Below, one piece after another: positions 47,441-56,475 of a stretch of 64,000 bases of DNA. The notes under the pieces are model-generated. The model made no database searches. It was not told where the DNA came from and saw only the letters and a program-made list of their open reading frames with translations. How positions within the stretch are numbered: the stretch's first letter is position 1; each line of letters opens with the position of its first letter. Source of the DNA: Campylobacter taeniopygiae (GTDB taxonomy: Bacteria; Campylobacterota; Campylobacteria; Campylobacterales; Campylobacteraceae); contig NZ_NXLY01000002.1 of the NCBI RefSeq assembly GCF_005406225.1, positions 1 through 64,000 of the forward strand. Direction: 5' to 3'. The position numbers were made by a program, and so were the translations under genes.

Positions 47441-48219
47441 ATTATCAGCAATTAGAATGTGATTATTTTAATCTTTACAATCAATTTATTAGTGTCGATT
47501 CTACTATTTCTTTTGAAAAAAATAATCGAATTTTAATCAAAGATTTTGTATTTTTTTATCATCAAATCTTAAAACAAAAAGATTTTAATTACTTAACGGG
47601 CATAAGAAATAAAATCGCCCTAAAAGTTCAAAAATATATGCAGCAATATTCTATAGCACCCAAAAGTCTTAATCTTTCTTGTTTAAGAGAAAATAAACAT
47701 ATTGAATTTTTTGAAATGTTTTATAAGGCTTTGGGCTATTTTGTCGCTTTTAGACAAAAACTCAATGAAGAACAAAAACTCCAAATCATTATATCTAGCA
47801 TTGATGAAAGCTTTGGATATAAATTTTCAATAGAAAATTTTCAAAATTTAGATCATTTTAAAAAAAGCGATATTTTAACCCTTCCAGAAAGGTGCCTTAA
47901 TAATTTTCACCTAGCAATGATTCATCTTTGTATTATGATCCTTAATCCTCTTAACTTAAAAGATTATAATCAACATCTTGATAAGGCGATTAATTATCTT
48001 ATTGATGGCTCTTTTAATATTTATGAGATCATCTTAAAAGAATATTCTTTATTGTATCCAAAAGATCAAAATTTTAAACAAGAACTTGCCAAACTTAAAG
48101 AATTAGAAGTCCAAATTCTTATGCAAGAAATTTCAAAATTAAAACTATCAAACAATTACAAAGAACTATGTGGAGAAATTCTTTACAATCTAGAACTTGA
48201 AAAAATAACCCAAAAATAA
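47437..48219 (+). CDS. Conserved hypothetical protein (about 260 aa)
   Basis: A soluble, largely helical protein without signal peptide: LECDYFNLYNQFISVDSTISFE, LTGIRNKIALKVQKYMQQYSIAPKS, ILTLPERCLNNFHLAMIHLCIMILNP. Start uncertain: TTG 47437 overlaps the stop of the 54-residue gene (TTGA); a GTG at 47422 is five codons upstream. Neither has a strong ribosome site, as expected for a translationally coupled gene. Counterpart of Cj0380c. No family recognised. Confidence 0.72.
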   Translation: MNYQQLECDYFNLYNQFISVDSTISFEKNNRILIKDFVFFYHQILKQKDFNYLTGIRNKIALKVQKYMQQYSIAPKSLNLSCLRENKHIEFFEMFYKALGYFVAFRQKLNEEQKLQIIISSIDESFGYKFSIENFQNLDHFKKSDILTLPERCLNNFHLAMIHLCIMILNPLNLKDYNQHLDKAINYLIDGSFNIYEIILKEYSLLYPKDQNFKQELAKLKELEVQILMQEISKLKLSNNYKELCGEILYNLELEKITQK

Positions 48220-48223
48220 TCTT

Positions 48224-48239
48224 ATATTAGCTCTAATAT
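48224..48239. repeat. Palindrome upstream of msrP
   Basis: ATATTAG-CT-CTAATAT, a perfect 7-bp inverted repeat with a 2-base centre, lies in the 55-bp space before msrP, near where a promoter would be. It could be an operator or a small hairpin at the end of the preceding mRNA. Confidence 0.4.
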
Positions 48240-48274
48240 GCTTTAATAATAAAAATTTTTAACAAGGAAAAATT

Positions 48275-49168
48275 ATGCATATTACGCCTGAATATTTATA
48301 TCAAAAAAGAAGGAAATTTTTAAAATTAGGCATTGGAGCACTTATAAGTTCAACTTTAATCAGTTCCAAACTTTCCGCTTTTAACTTCATTAAAGATAAA
48401 AATCTTGATAATTTAAAAATAAGTGATGAAGAATTGGCTACAAATTATGTCAATTTTTATGAATTCTCCACCGATAAAAAAAGAGCTGTAGCCTTAGCTC
48501 AAAATTTTAACACTCAAAATTGGAAAATTGAAATCAGCGGAGAAATTGAAAAACCTATAACTCTTAGCATGGAAGATATTTTAAAATTTCCTTTAGAAGA
48601 AAGAATTTATCGATTTCGTTGCGTTGAAACTTGGTCTATGGTAGTTCCTTGGATTGGTTTTGAATTGCGTCATCTAATAGAAAAGGTAAAACCGACTCAA
48701 AAGGCTAAATTTATTAAATTTACAACACTTTTTGACAAAAATCAATTTCCTGATCAAGATGCACTTTTTCCAACTATAGACTATCCTTATGTTGAAGGGC
48801 TTAGAATGGATGAAGCAATGCATCCGCTAACCTTGCTTGCTGTAGGAATGTATAAAAAACCTTTAAAACCACAAAATGGGGCTCCTATACGCTTAGTTGT
48901 TCCTTGGAAATATGGTTTTAAAAGTATCAAATCGATTGTAAAAATTGAATTTGTAGAAAAACAACCTCTTACAACTTGGCAAAATTATGCTCCAAATGAA
49001 TATGGTTTTTATGCCAATGTTAATCCAAATGTATCCCATCCAAGATGGTCTCAAGCAAATGAAAGAGCCTTGGGTGATTTTTTCACAAAACCTACTTTAA
49101 TGTTTAATGGCTATGAAAAAGAGGTTGCAAAACTTTATGAAGGCATGGATTTAAAGGTTAATTTTTAA
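48275..49168 (+). CDS. msrP: Methionine sulfoxide reductase MsrP, molybdoenzyme subunit
   Basis: A 297-residue YedY/MsrP protein. The N-terminus has a twin-arginine motif ([12 protein letters not shown]), so it is exported folded by Tat. The molybdenum-ligand Cys lies in [19 protein letters not shown] (about 112-131), with [38 protein letters not shown] the conserved pterin-binding part. It reduces methionine sulfoxide in periplasmic proteins. Its heme partner MsrQ follows with a 1-bp overlap. Counterpart of Cj0379c. Confidence 0.93.
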   Translation: MHITPEYLYQKRRKFLKLGIGALISSTLISSKLSAFNFIKDKNLDNLKISDEELATNYVNFYEFSTDKKRAVALAQNFNTQNWKIEISGEIEKPITLSMEDILKFPLEERIYRFRCVETWSMVVPWIGFELRHLIEKVKPTQKAKFIKFTTLFDKNQFPDQDALFPTIDYPYVEGLRMDEAMHPLTLLAVGMYKKPLKPQNGAPIRLVVPWKYGFKSIKSIVKIEFVEKQPLTTWQNYAPNEYGFYANVNPNVSHPRWSQANERALGDFFTKPTLMFNGYEKEVAKLYEGMDLKVNF

Positions 49169-49719
49169 TGAGTAAATATTTTAATTTTTTTGCTTTCATA
49201 TTTTTCTTAGCAAGTTTGATTTATTCTTTTTACAATATCATAAAAGCCTTTGATTTTGTAAAAGAAATTTATTTTAATACAGGAATTTTTGCTTTAATAT
49301 TTTTAAATTTAAGTTTATTTTTTTCTTTATTTAAATTCAAATCAACCAAAAATTATCCCAAAATTTTGGGATTTTTTGCAACTTTTTGGGGTGCTATTCA
49401 TTTTTTAAACTATTTTATTTTTGATAGAAATGCCCAAATTTCAAGACTTTTAAATGATATTTTATTCCATTTTTTAGAAACAACTGGATTTATAGCTCTT
49501 ATTATCATTTGTTTGATGTTTTTAAGTTCTTTTAATTGCTTTAAGAAAATACGCAAAATAAGAAAATTAGGATATTTATGCTTAGTTATTTCAAGCTATC
49601 ATTACTTTTTAAGTCCTAAAATTCCTATGTTTTGGGAGTGGAGTGCTTTAATTATAGCAATGATTTATTTTATTTTACGCTATGTTAAAAACCTACGATT
49701 TTGCTTTTATCGAAACTAG
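49168..49719 (+). CDS. msrQ: MsrQ-like heme b membrane subunit
   Basis: A 183-residue membrane protein with five to six hydrophobic helices and histidines suited to heme b ligation (WGAIHFLNYFIFDR, ILFHFLETTGF, SSYHYFLSPKI). It passes quinol or flavin electrons to MsrP. Position directly after msrP supports the call; it is shorter than the E. coli protein. Its 3' end overlaps the convergent AAA+ gene by 35 bp. Confidence 0.88.
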   Translation: MSKYFNFFAFIFFLASLIYSFYNIIKAFDFVKEIYFNTGIFALIFLNLSLFFSLFKFKSTKNYPKILGFFATFWGAIHFLNYFIFDRNAQISRLLNDILFHFLETTGFIALIIICLMFLSSFNCFKKIRKIRKLGYLCLVISSYHYFLSPKIPMFWEWSALIIAMIYFILRYVKNLRFCFYRN

Positions 49720-51400
49720 AATTAAGTTCTTTTTGTATGCTTTCTAAAAAATCTTGCATGTGAAAAATTCCTTCTTTGGAAATTGCGACTTTTAAGGCTG
49801 TATTTTTTATGATCATTAAAATTTGTGCCCCACTTAATTCATAATTAGCTAAGATATTAATATCAAATTTTTTATCAAATTCGGCTTTTTTGGGTAAAAA
49901 TTTTTCCCACATTTTTAGCCTATCTTTAAAATCAGGCTTTTTAAATTCTATTTTATAATCAAATCTTCTTGAAAATGCCGTATCTAAACTTTCTAAAAAA
50001 TTCGTAGTTGCAATCATCACTCCGCTAAAACGCTCGATCTGTTCTAAAAAGATATTTTGCATTTGATTATGCATCTTATCACTTCCTGCACTACTCTCAA
50101 CCCTTGTGCTTAAAAATTGATCCGCTTCATTTAATAATAAAATAGGACTTTGTTTGCAAGTTTGCACTATATTTTTATAGGTATCAAAAATTTTCCTAAC
50201 ATTTTGCTCGCTTTCTCCTACCCATTTGCTAAGAATTTTAGAGCAATCAAAACTAAGAACTGATTTTTTCATCGACTTAGCCATAGCTAAGGCTGACATA
50301 GTTTTTCCTGTTCCAGCAGGTCCATAAAAAATAATTTTAGCTTCTATATTTTTATTGTTTTTTATACCCCATAAATTTAATCTTTCAAGCACTTTTTTAT
50401 CTTGTTGCTTAAGAATGCTTTCTAAAAGCTCTTTGGTATTTTCAGGCATAATAATATCGTTGATATTAACCCTTGGTTCTATGAGTTCAAAAATATCTTG
50501 ATCTTTTAAAACATTTTCAATTTTAACTTTTTTACTTTGTTTTGGCTCAAAATTAATCACTCTTTGTAAAATTTCATCTGTAATAAAAAAGCTTTTTGAA
50601 ATATCTCCAAAAGAATTCAAATACTCATCATATTCTATTAAATTTAAAAGTGGAGAATTTTCTTGTAATAGTCTTTTATTTTTATGCTTATCAAGCTCAT
50701 CTTCACTAACAAGAGACAATAAAAAATTCATTTCTCTAAAAGTCGAATTTTCATTGCTCAATAAATATTCTTCTCTTAAAAGTGTTAAAAAAATAATTTG
50801 CTCTTTTTGATTGAGATTAAATTCCTTAAAGATATCGGATAAAACATTATAAAATTTACTTTTTTTCAAACGCTCTTTAATATAATCTTCGCAAAGTTTA
50901 ATTTGCTCTTTTAATTCACTATTGTAAGCACTTTTTCTAATAAAACTCAATCTTTCATAAAGTTCAACGCGCATAAATTCATCTTTAAGATATTCTAAAT
51001 AATCAGCGTAAGCTTCTTTTTTGCTAAAATCTAAATTATTGGATTTTGATTCTAAAAATTCTAAAAAATACTCACTCAAGCTTAGCTCACACTGCAATAA
51101 ATTTAAACTTAAAGTTTGATTTTTATTACTTTCAATATTTTTAAAAAAACTTGAATTTTGATTAACAAAACCTCTTTCTATCAGTTTTTTTAAATCTCCT
51201 AAAACATCTAAATATGCATATTTTTCCATGCCAAAAATACTGGATAATAAAGTAAATGCATTCACAGAAGCAACAGAAATAACATAATGCTTACAAAGTT
51301 CTCTTAAAATCAAAGCTTCATTTTTAGAACATTTCAGTTCTTTATATATTTGAGTTTTTTCTATGGTTTTTAAATTTAAAAATTCTTTGAGTTTTAGCAT
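49685..51400 (-). CDS. AAA+ ATPase with atypical Walker B
   Basis: A 571-residue protein: about 330 residues of helical N-terminal region of unknown fold, then one classical AAA domain. Walker A is FYGPAGTGKTMSA (about 355-367); Walker B reads PILLLNEADQFL, with Asn where hhhhDE has Asp; sensor 1 is IATTN and an arginine-finger type FSRRFDYKIEFKKP follows. No membrane segment. It overlaps the next gene, a secreted protein, by 1 bp, and that one is followed by a lipoprotein. The substrate is unknown. Counterpart of Cj0377. Confidence 0.8.
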   Translation of the reverse strand: MLKLKEFLNLKTIEKTQIYKELKCSKNEALILRELCKHYVISVASVNAFTLLSSIFGMEKYAYLDVLGDLKKLIERGFVNQNSSFFKNIESNKNQTLSLNLLQCELSLSEYFLEFLESKSNNLDFSKKEAYADYLEYLKDEFMRVELYERLSFIRKSAYNSELKEQIKLCEDYIKERLKKSKFYNVLSDIFKEFNLNQKEQIIFLTLLREEYLLSNENSTFREMNFLLSLVSEDELDKHKNKRLLQENSPLLNLIEYDEYLNSFGDISKSFFITDEILQRVINFEPKQSKKVKIENVLKDQDIFELIEPRVNINDIIMPENTKELLESILKQQDKKVLERLNLWGIKNNKNIEAKIIFYGPAGTGKTMSALAMAKSMKKSVLSFDCSKILSKWVGESEQNVRKIFDTYKNIVQTCKQSPILLLNEADQFLSTRVESSAGSDKMHNQMQNIFLEQIERFSGVMIATTNFLESLDTAFSRRFDYKIEFKKPDFKDRLKMWEKFLPKKAEFDKKFDINILANYELSGAQILMIIKNTALKVAISKEGIFHMQDFLESIQKELNSSFDKSKIVGF

Positions 51401-52221
51401 TATTTCTTAAATTCCTCTATTTCATTATTAAAAAAATCAATACAAATATTTTCATCTAAAAAATGATTTTCAAAAGGTAAATAGCATATTTTAATCCCAT
51501 AAGGAGTCAATAAAAAATTATCATTAAAATCCATTGTATCAATATCCTCAAAACATTCTGCACAAAATTTTTTAAGTTTTTGATGCAAAAGATCTAAAAA
51601 CTGATGATTTTTTATATCATATAATTGATTTAAATGAATAAAAGCATTTTTTTTAATATCATAAACAAAATTGTTAAGCTCTAAAATCGGGCGTTCCATT
51701 TCATCTTTATAAAAATAATATTGCTCTTGAAAACTCAATTTTCCATCTTTTAAAAATATAGGTTTTTGAATAATTTGCTCAAAATCAAAATCTTTATTGC
51801 TTAATTGATGAATTTTTTTAAATTCATCATTTTTTAAAAAATCCAAACAACTTTTAATTTTAATATTATTTTGATCTTCAAAAAGATATAAATTTGTAAA
51901 ACCTAATTTTTGCGCTTTGATTTTTTTATTATCCAGTATTAATTCTTTTGCTTCGTTAATTACATAGATATCATCTTGATCTTTCCAAACCTTTGAAATT
52001 TTAAAAATAGGAATTTCTTTGCTTGTATTAAGATCGCTTAGGACTATAAAGCTGGGGCTTGTTTGATTGATATCCTTATCAAATACAGGTATAAAAGGCG
52101 CATCCTCATAAATTATGGCAAAAATTTGCTTGTCTTTTAGATCATAAAAATACGCTTCGCCTTTATAATTTTTAGAAAAAAGTAAGCTGATAGCAAAAAA
52201 TAAAAATAAAAAAAATTTCAA
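51400..52221 (-). CDS. Putative periplasmic protein (273 aa)
   Basis: A secreted protein with signal MKFFLFLFFAISLLFSK. The mature region is beta-rich at first (FYDLKDKQIFAIIYEDAPFIPVFD) and has four Cys near the end (CLDFL, CAECFED, CYLPF, CIDFF), which may form disulfides. It is placed between the AAA+ gene (1-bp overlap) and a small lipoprotein gene (4 bp apart). Counterpart of Cj0376. No family recognised. Confidence 0.72.
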   Translation of the reverse strand: MKFFLFLFFAISLLFSKNYKGEAYFYDLKDKQIFAIIYEDAPFIPVFDKDINQTSPSFIVLSDLNTSKEIPIFKISKVWKDQDDIYVINEAKELILDNKKIKAQKLGFTNLYLFEDQNNIKIKSCLDFLKNDEFKKIHQLSNKDFDFEQIIQKPIFLKDGKLSFQEQYYFYKDEMERPILELNNFVYDIKKNAFIHLNQLYDIKNHQFLDLLHQKLKKFCAECFEDIDTMDFNDNFLLTPYGIKICYLPFENHFLDENICIDFFNNEIEEFKK

Positions 52222-52225
52222 AATT

Positions 52226-52702
52226 TTATCCTTGGTAACCCAAAATGATTTTTATACGCGAAACTGTATCAAAAAAACTGATTTTATTTTTAGAAACTGC
52301 ATAAAAAATTTCGTAATTTTTTGCTTTTAAATTTTGTTTAAATCCACTAGCTGTTTTTTGCAAATTTTTTCCTTGCCATAAAGGTTTTGCATTTAAAATA
52401 TCACTTAAGATATCATCATAATATTCATTTTTAAAAAATTTTTTATTAAAAACTTTTTTATCATAACATGCAGCATTTAAACAAATTTTATCTTTAATTT
52501 TCAAATTAAAAAAAGCTTGACCTAAATGATAAACCTCTAAATTTAAGGTTTGATTTTCTTTTATTAAAAATCCAAAATCACTCATTTTAAGAAAAGGTGA
52601 ATTTATGATTATTGCTATACTTTGACTGAGATTATTTTGATTTTTTACGGCACACGCATTAAAAAAGAATATTATCAAAAAGAAAAAAAATATTTTTTTC
52701 AC
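52226..52702 (-). CDS. Small lipoprotein (158 aa)
   Basis: A 158-residue protein with a lipoprotein signal (FFFLIIFFFNAC, Cys17). The mature domain has a further Cys pair (KICLNAACYDKK). It may be anchored at the membrane beside the periplasmic protein encoded next. Counterpart of Cj0375. No family recognised. Confidence 0.72.
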   Translation of the reverse strand: MKKIFFFFLIIFFFNACAVKNQNNLSQSIAIIINSPFLKMSDFGFLIKENQTLNLEVYHLGQAFFNLKIKDKICLNAACYDKKVFNKKFFKNEYYDDILSDILNAKPLWQGKNLQKTASGFKQNLKAKNYEIFYAVSKNKISFFDTVSRIKIILGYQG

Positions 52703-52713
52703 AATTCTAAACC

Positions 52714-53205
52714 TTATTTTAAATTTTTAAAACTGATATTTAGCTCAAGATTAAGCTCACGAACAATTTTCATCACAGCTTGCAAATCATCAATTTGTTT
52801 TGCCACAACACGAATTTCATCTCCTCTGATTGAAGAATTCACCTTTAATTTACTCTCTTTTATAGCCTTATTGATTTTTTTAGCATTTTCACCATCTATA
52901 GAATCATTTGCTTTTAAATTTAAATGAAACATGGCTCCATTTTCACGAGAAAGCTCCTTAATAGCACTAGAATTAATACCTCTTTTGATAAGTTTAGAAA
53001 TAACAATATCTTTTAAAACATCGAGTTTTGACTCACTTGAGGAGCTAAGTTTGAAAATGCTGTCTTTTTCATTCAACTCAATTTCAGTTTTAATACCCTT
53101 TAAATCATATCTTGAGTCTAATTCTTTTTTTGCCTGCTCAAAAGCATTTTTAAGCTCTTGTTTATCTATTGCTGCAGAAATATCAAAACTATGTTCACTT
53201 GCCAT
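52714..53205 (-). CDS. yajQ: YajQ-family nucleotide-binding protein
   Basis: A 163-residue YajQ: starts [25 protein letters not shown] and contains [24 protein letters not shown], and the late [18 protein letters not shown]. Two similar ferredoxin-like halves. Relatives in other bacteria bind nucleotides and in one case c-di-GMP; no activity is known here. Its start overlaps the dehydrogenase gene by 11 bp. Confidence 0.93.
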   Translation of the reverse strand: MASEHSFDISAAIDKQELKNAFEQAKKELDSRYDLKGIKTEIELNEKDSIFKLSSSSESKLDVLKDIVISKLIKRGINSSAIKELSRENGAMFHLNLKANDSIDGENAKKINKAIKESKLKVNSSIRGDEIRVVAKQIDDLQAVMKIVRELNLELNISFKNLK

Positions 53206-54133
53206 TTTTTATCCATTCTTCAAGATTTTCATAAACTCTACTCATTAAAGTATCAATAGCTTCTTTAGATGCCCATGCAATATGAGGAGTGATGATAAGA
53301 TGATCTTTATTTTTAATGTTTAAAAGTGGATGATTTTCTAACATAGGTTCTTTTTCCAATACATCAAGCCCAACCTTGATATTTTTTTGATCCATCACCT
53401 TTGCCAAATCTAACTCATTTATAATGCCGCCTCTACCAACATTGATCAAAACCGCATCATTTTTTAATAATTCTAATTTTTCCAAATTTAATAAATTCAT
53501 CGTTTTATTATTTAATGGAGCATGGATACTTATAATATCGCAAATCTTTAAAAGTTCATCTAATTCTAAACGTTCAAATTCAGAATTTGTATTTGCCCCA
53601 CTTGTAGAGTAATAATAAATTTTAGCTCCAAAAGCCTTTGAAATTTTAGCGACTTCTTTTCCTATAGAACCAAGTCCTATAATACCATGTTTTTTACCTT
53701 CCGTGCTGACTAAAATTCTACTAAAATCTGTAAAAATAGGACTTTTGCACCATTTTTCATTTTTTACCCATTGATCATAATAAGGAATATGATTTAAAAA
53801 AGCAAAAATCAAAGCAAAAGTATGCTGTACAACACTCATTGTAGAATATCCTGCAACATTTTTTACCACAATATTTCTTTCCTTAGCATAATCAACATCA
53901 ATATTATTTAATCCCGTGGCAGTTTCTAGTATAAGCTTAAGATTAGAGCAAGCATCTATAATTTCTTTATCGATCACTACTTTATTAGTCATCGCAATAT
54001 CAGCATCTTTTAAACGCTCAATCACTTGCTCTTTATCTTTAGTTGTATCATAAAGTTTGATTTCTCCAAATTTTTCAAAAACACTAAAATCATAATTTCC
54101 TAAAGTTGCCGCATCTAAACATACTATTTTCAT
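53195..54133 (-). CDS. D-isomer-specific 2-hydroxyacid dehydrogenase
   Basis: A 312-residue NAD-dependent dehydrogenase. The Rossmann motif [16 protein letters not shown] (about 149-164), [12 protein letters not shown], the catalytic Arg in [10 protein letters not shown], Glu in DVLEKEP and His in ITPHIAWAS are in place. The substrate (glycerate, hydroxypyruvate, lactate or other) cannot be told from sequence. Counterpart of Cj0373. Three bp from the ATP-grasp gene. Confidence 0.9.
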   Translation of the reverse strand: MKIVCLDAATLGNYDFSVFEKFGEIKLYDTTKDKEQVIERLKDADIAMTNKVVIDKEIIDACSNLKLILETATGLNNIDVDYAKERNIVVKNVAGYSTMSVVQHTFALIFAFLNHIPYYDQWVKNEKWCKSPIFTDFSRILVSTEGKKHGIIGLGSIGKEVAKISKAFGAKIYYYSTSGANTNSEFERLELDELLKICDIISIHAPLNNKTMNLLNLEKLELLKNDAVLINVGRGGIINELDLAKVMDQKNIKVGLDVLEKEPMLENHPLLNIKNKDHLIITPHIAWASKEAIDTLMSRVYENLEEWIKNGK

Positions 54134-54136
54134 CTT

Positions 54137-55306
54137 TTACTCCTTAATAATATGTCCAACAAATTTTGAGGAATTATCAAGTATCATTCCACCTTTTCTA
54201 AAACCTAAACCACACCCTTCATAAGCAAAAAATACTCCTGCTTGATAAAACTCATTTTCATGAGAATTTAATTCTACATATTCTTGATAAATGAATTTGT
54301 TATTTTCATAAGGTCCTTCATTTTCATTTAAAATTTGCTCGTCTTTAATAATACTTACATTAGCCCCTTCTCTACCAAAAACCGGCTTTTTAACATAAGT
54401 TTTTCCAACTAAAGGCTGATCTTTTGTTTCTAAAAGTAATGGATGATTAGGGTAAAGCTCGTACAAAATTTTCATAATGCCTTTTGATTGAAATATCAAA
54501 GTATAAGCAGGATTTAAAATGATGGCCTTTTGATTACGCATGATCTGCGTTAAAAGCATAGCAAGATCTCCTTCTTCTATCGCTATATCTTCCCAAGGTA
54601 TCAATTTAAACCAATATTCATAGTTAATTCCATCCTTAAAAATACCCTCATCACTAAATTCCACCTCATCCACATAAGAAAAATTAGTTTCAAAACCCGC
54701 TTCATTAGCAATATGAGTTAATAATTTCGTTGTGATTTCCTCTTCTTTGATTCCAGCGATACTTGAAAAAAGAATTTTCCAGCCTTGATAGTAATTTTCA
54801 AACAAACTAGTATCATCATTAAGCGTAATTAATCTTTTAAAATTTTCCATCAAGGATTCATAAATATTATTAAATTGATAACTTTCATCCATATTGTTTT
54901 GTTTTAAAATTGCCCATTGTAAAATTGCACTCTCAAAAAGAGATGTTGGAGTATCCGCATTAAACTCTAAAAGCTTAATAGGTTTTCCATCCAATCCTCC
55001 CGCAAAATCAAATCTTCCATATAAATGCCAATGAACATCATTTTCCCAACTCATTTTAATAGCATCTACAAGGTTAAAAGGAATACCTAATTCATCAAAG
55101 CGATCATTATCGATCACATTCTGTGCGGCTGCTACAAACATATCATAAAGCTCATTAGCCGCTTCATAATAAGCATTTGCCTCATTTTCTTTAACACAAA
55201 CTAAAGCATCACTGATATAATCACTACCATCTTCGTCAGTATGCCAAGAAAAGCCTATACTTTCTAAATAATCCTTTTGAAGCTTATTAACTTTTAATAA
55301 TCTCAT
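54137..55306 (-). CDS. Glutathionylspermidine synthase-like ATP-grasp enzyme (YgiC-type)
   Basis: A 389-residue member of the glutathionylspermidine synthase family. ATP-grasp features: LLEFNADTPTSLFESA (about 108-123), LNPAYTLIFQSKGIMKILYELYP, PVFGREGANVSI and the C-terminal YQAGVFFAYEGCGLGFRKGG. The lengths and lack of an amidase domain match YgiC-like proteins and not bifunctional Gsp. It probably forms an amide bond on a peptide or polyamine substrate that is not known. It follows a lipoprotein gene by 9 bp. Counterpart of Cj0372. Confidence 0.85.
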   Translation of the reverse strand: MRLLKVNKLQKDYLESIGFSWHTDEDGSDYISDALVCVKENEANAYYEAANELYDMFVAAAQNVIDNDRFDELGIPFNLVDAIKMSWENDVHWHLYGRFDFAGGLDGKPIKLLEFNADTPTSLFESAILQWAILKQNNMDESYQFNNIYESLMENFKRLITLNDDTSLFENYYQGWKILFSSIAGIKEEEITTKLLTHIANEAGFETNFSYVDEVEFSDEGIFKDGINYEYWFKLIPWEDIAIEEGDLAMLLTQIMRNQKAIILNPAYTLIFQSKGIMKILYELYPNHPLLLETKDQPLVGKTYVKKPVFGREGANVSIIKDEQILNENEGPYENNKFIYQEYVELNSHENEFYQAGVFFAYEGCGLGFRKGGMILDNSSKFVGHIIKE

Positions 55307-55315
55307 ACACCTTCC

Positions 55316-55915
55316 TTAAGAACCAAAACCAAAACTAAAACCAGAACTTGTTTTAGATCCACCTTTAAAAAAGCCCGATCTTGAAGAACTAGAAGATTTA
55401 CTTGTACTTGCCTTATTAAAACTATTCACACTTCTTTGATAAGCACTTTGACTTGTAAAGGCTCCACGTTGTTGATTAATAAAATTTTGATTGCCAAAAA
55501 GTTTTGAACCAATCCAGTTTCCTATAATAGCTCCAGCAGCACTTGTAAGTAAAGTTTCACCTAAACTCAATCCACCACTATTCATTTGATGATTACTTTG
55601 AGTAAGATTAGAAGTTCCATTATCTATTTTCTCGGCCTCTTGTTTTATAAGCGCATCCATTTCTTCTTTGCTTAAAATTCGTTCTGTACCATTTAAATCT
55701 TTTAAAATTACCACGGTTTCATCGTTAGGAAATTGATATTTTATTTTATATTGACCCGGTGCAACTTCTTCTATGACAACAAAAGCACCTTGCATATTTG
55801 AAATTTGATTTGAAGTATCTGAGTTATCGCTACTACAAGCAACCAAAGCACCCCCTGCTACAGCTGCTAAACCACCTATCATACCGATTTGAATAATTTT
55901 TTTAATCCTTTTCAT
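55316..55915 (-). CDS. YgiB-like lipoprotein (UPF0323 type)
   Basis: A 199-residue lipoprotein (signal with GGALVAC, Cys27). After a conserved stretch (GAFVVIEEVAPGQYKIKYQFP, NDETVVILKDLNGTERILSKEEMDALI) and a glycine-rich helix (LLTSAAGAIIGNWIGSKLFG) it ends with a low-complexity Ser/Gly/Phe tail (SRSGFFKGGSKTSSGFSFGFGS broken by lysines). The lipoprotein plus YgiC-type ATP-grasp neighbour is the ygiB-ygiC arrangement of other proteobacteria. Counterpart Cj0371 was reported, as far as I remember, to affect virulence and motility. Confidence 0.78.
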   Translation of the reverse strand: MKRIKKIIQIGMIGGLAAVAGGALVACSSDNSDTSNQISNMQGAFVVIEEVAPGQYKIKYQFPNDETVVILKDLNGTERILSKEEMDALIKQEAEKIDNGTSNLTQSNHQMNSGGLSLGETLLTSAAGAIIGNWIGSKLFGNQNFINQQRGAFTSQSAYQRSVNSFNKASTSKSSSSSRSGFFKGGSKTSSGFSFGFGS

Positions 55916-56057
55916 AAATAAGCACCCCTAATAATCAAAAAAATTAATGATTAATTCTAACAAAAAATAATAAATTCATTCTTTGATATTAGAAAAATTA
56001 AAATAGTTTTATACTTAAAAAATTTTTAATTGAGTTTTAAAGAAGATTCAAGGATTA

Positions 56058-56082
56058 TCAAAAGCCTTGAAAAGGCCTTTGA
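56058..56082. terminator. Imperfect hairpin after rpsU
   Basis: TCAAAAGCCTT and AAGGCCTTTGA can pair over about 10 bp around a short loop, two bases after the rpsU stop. A T-tail is weak on the minus strand. Moderate call. Confidence 0.45.
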
Positions 56083-56083
56083 T

Positions 56084-56296
56084 TTAAAGTCTTGATTCGT
56101 ATCGTCTAAGCATATAAAGTCTTTTAAGCATTTTTTTACGTGCTGAAATTTTTTGTTTTTTACGAATTTCAGTCATAGGCTCAAAAAATCTTCTCGCTCT
56201 AACTTCAGTTACAACAAGATTTCTATCAACTTGTTTTTTGAATTTACGATATGCTTCGTCAAAAGACTCGTTAGGATGCACCTTAATTCCTGGCAC
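56084..56296 (-). CDS. rpsU: Ribosomal protein S21
   Basis: A 70-residue S21: [25 protein letters not shown], the basic [24 protein letters not shown] and the C-terminal MLRRYESRL. The start is GTG at 56296, preceded by GAGG; this gives the family N-terminus and the normal length of 70, whereas the open frame up to 56335 would add 13 atypical residues. S21 helps mRNA start-site pairing in the 30S subunit. Confidence 0.94.
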   Translation of the reverse strand: MPGIKVHPNESFDEAYRKFKKQVDRNLVVTEVRARRFFEPMTEIRKKQKISARKKMLKRLYMLRRYESRL

Positions 56297-56437
56297 TATC
56301 CTCACCACCTTTCGTAATTTAATTTTGCTTAACAAAATTTCATTGTTAAGAGAAAGATTATAAAATATTTATCATTAAATATTTCTTATTAAAGGTAACT
56401 TAGAAAACATTTAAAAAATATTTTAGTTTTTATGAAT

Positions 56438-56443
56438 TATAAT
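56438..56443 (+). promoter_or_regulatory. -10 element of the ccoG-like gene
   Basis: A perfect TATAAT, 32 nt before the ATG, within a T-rich stretch in the divergent space with rpsU. No clear -35. Confidence 0.5.
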
Positions 56444-56475
56444 AGCCATAGAAAACAGAAATAAAAAGGAGTTAA

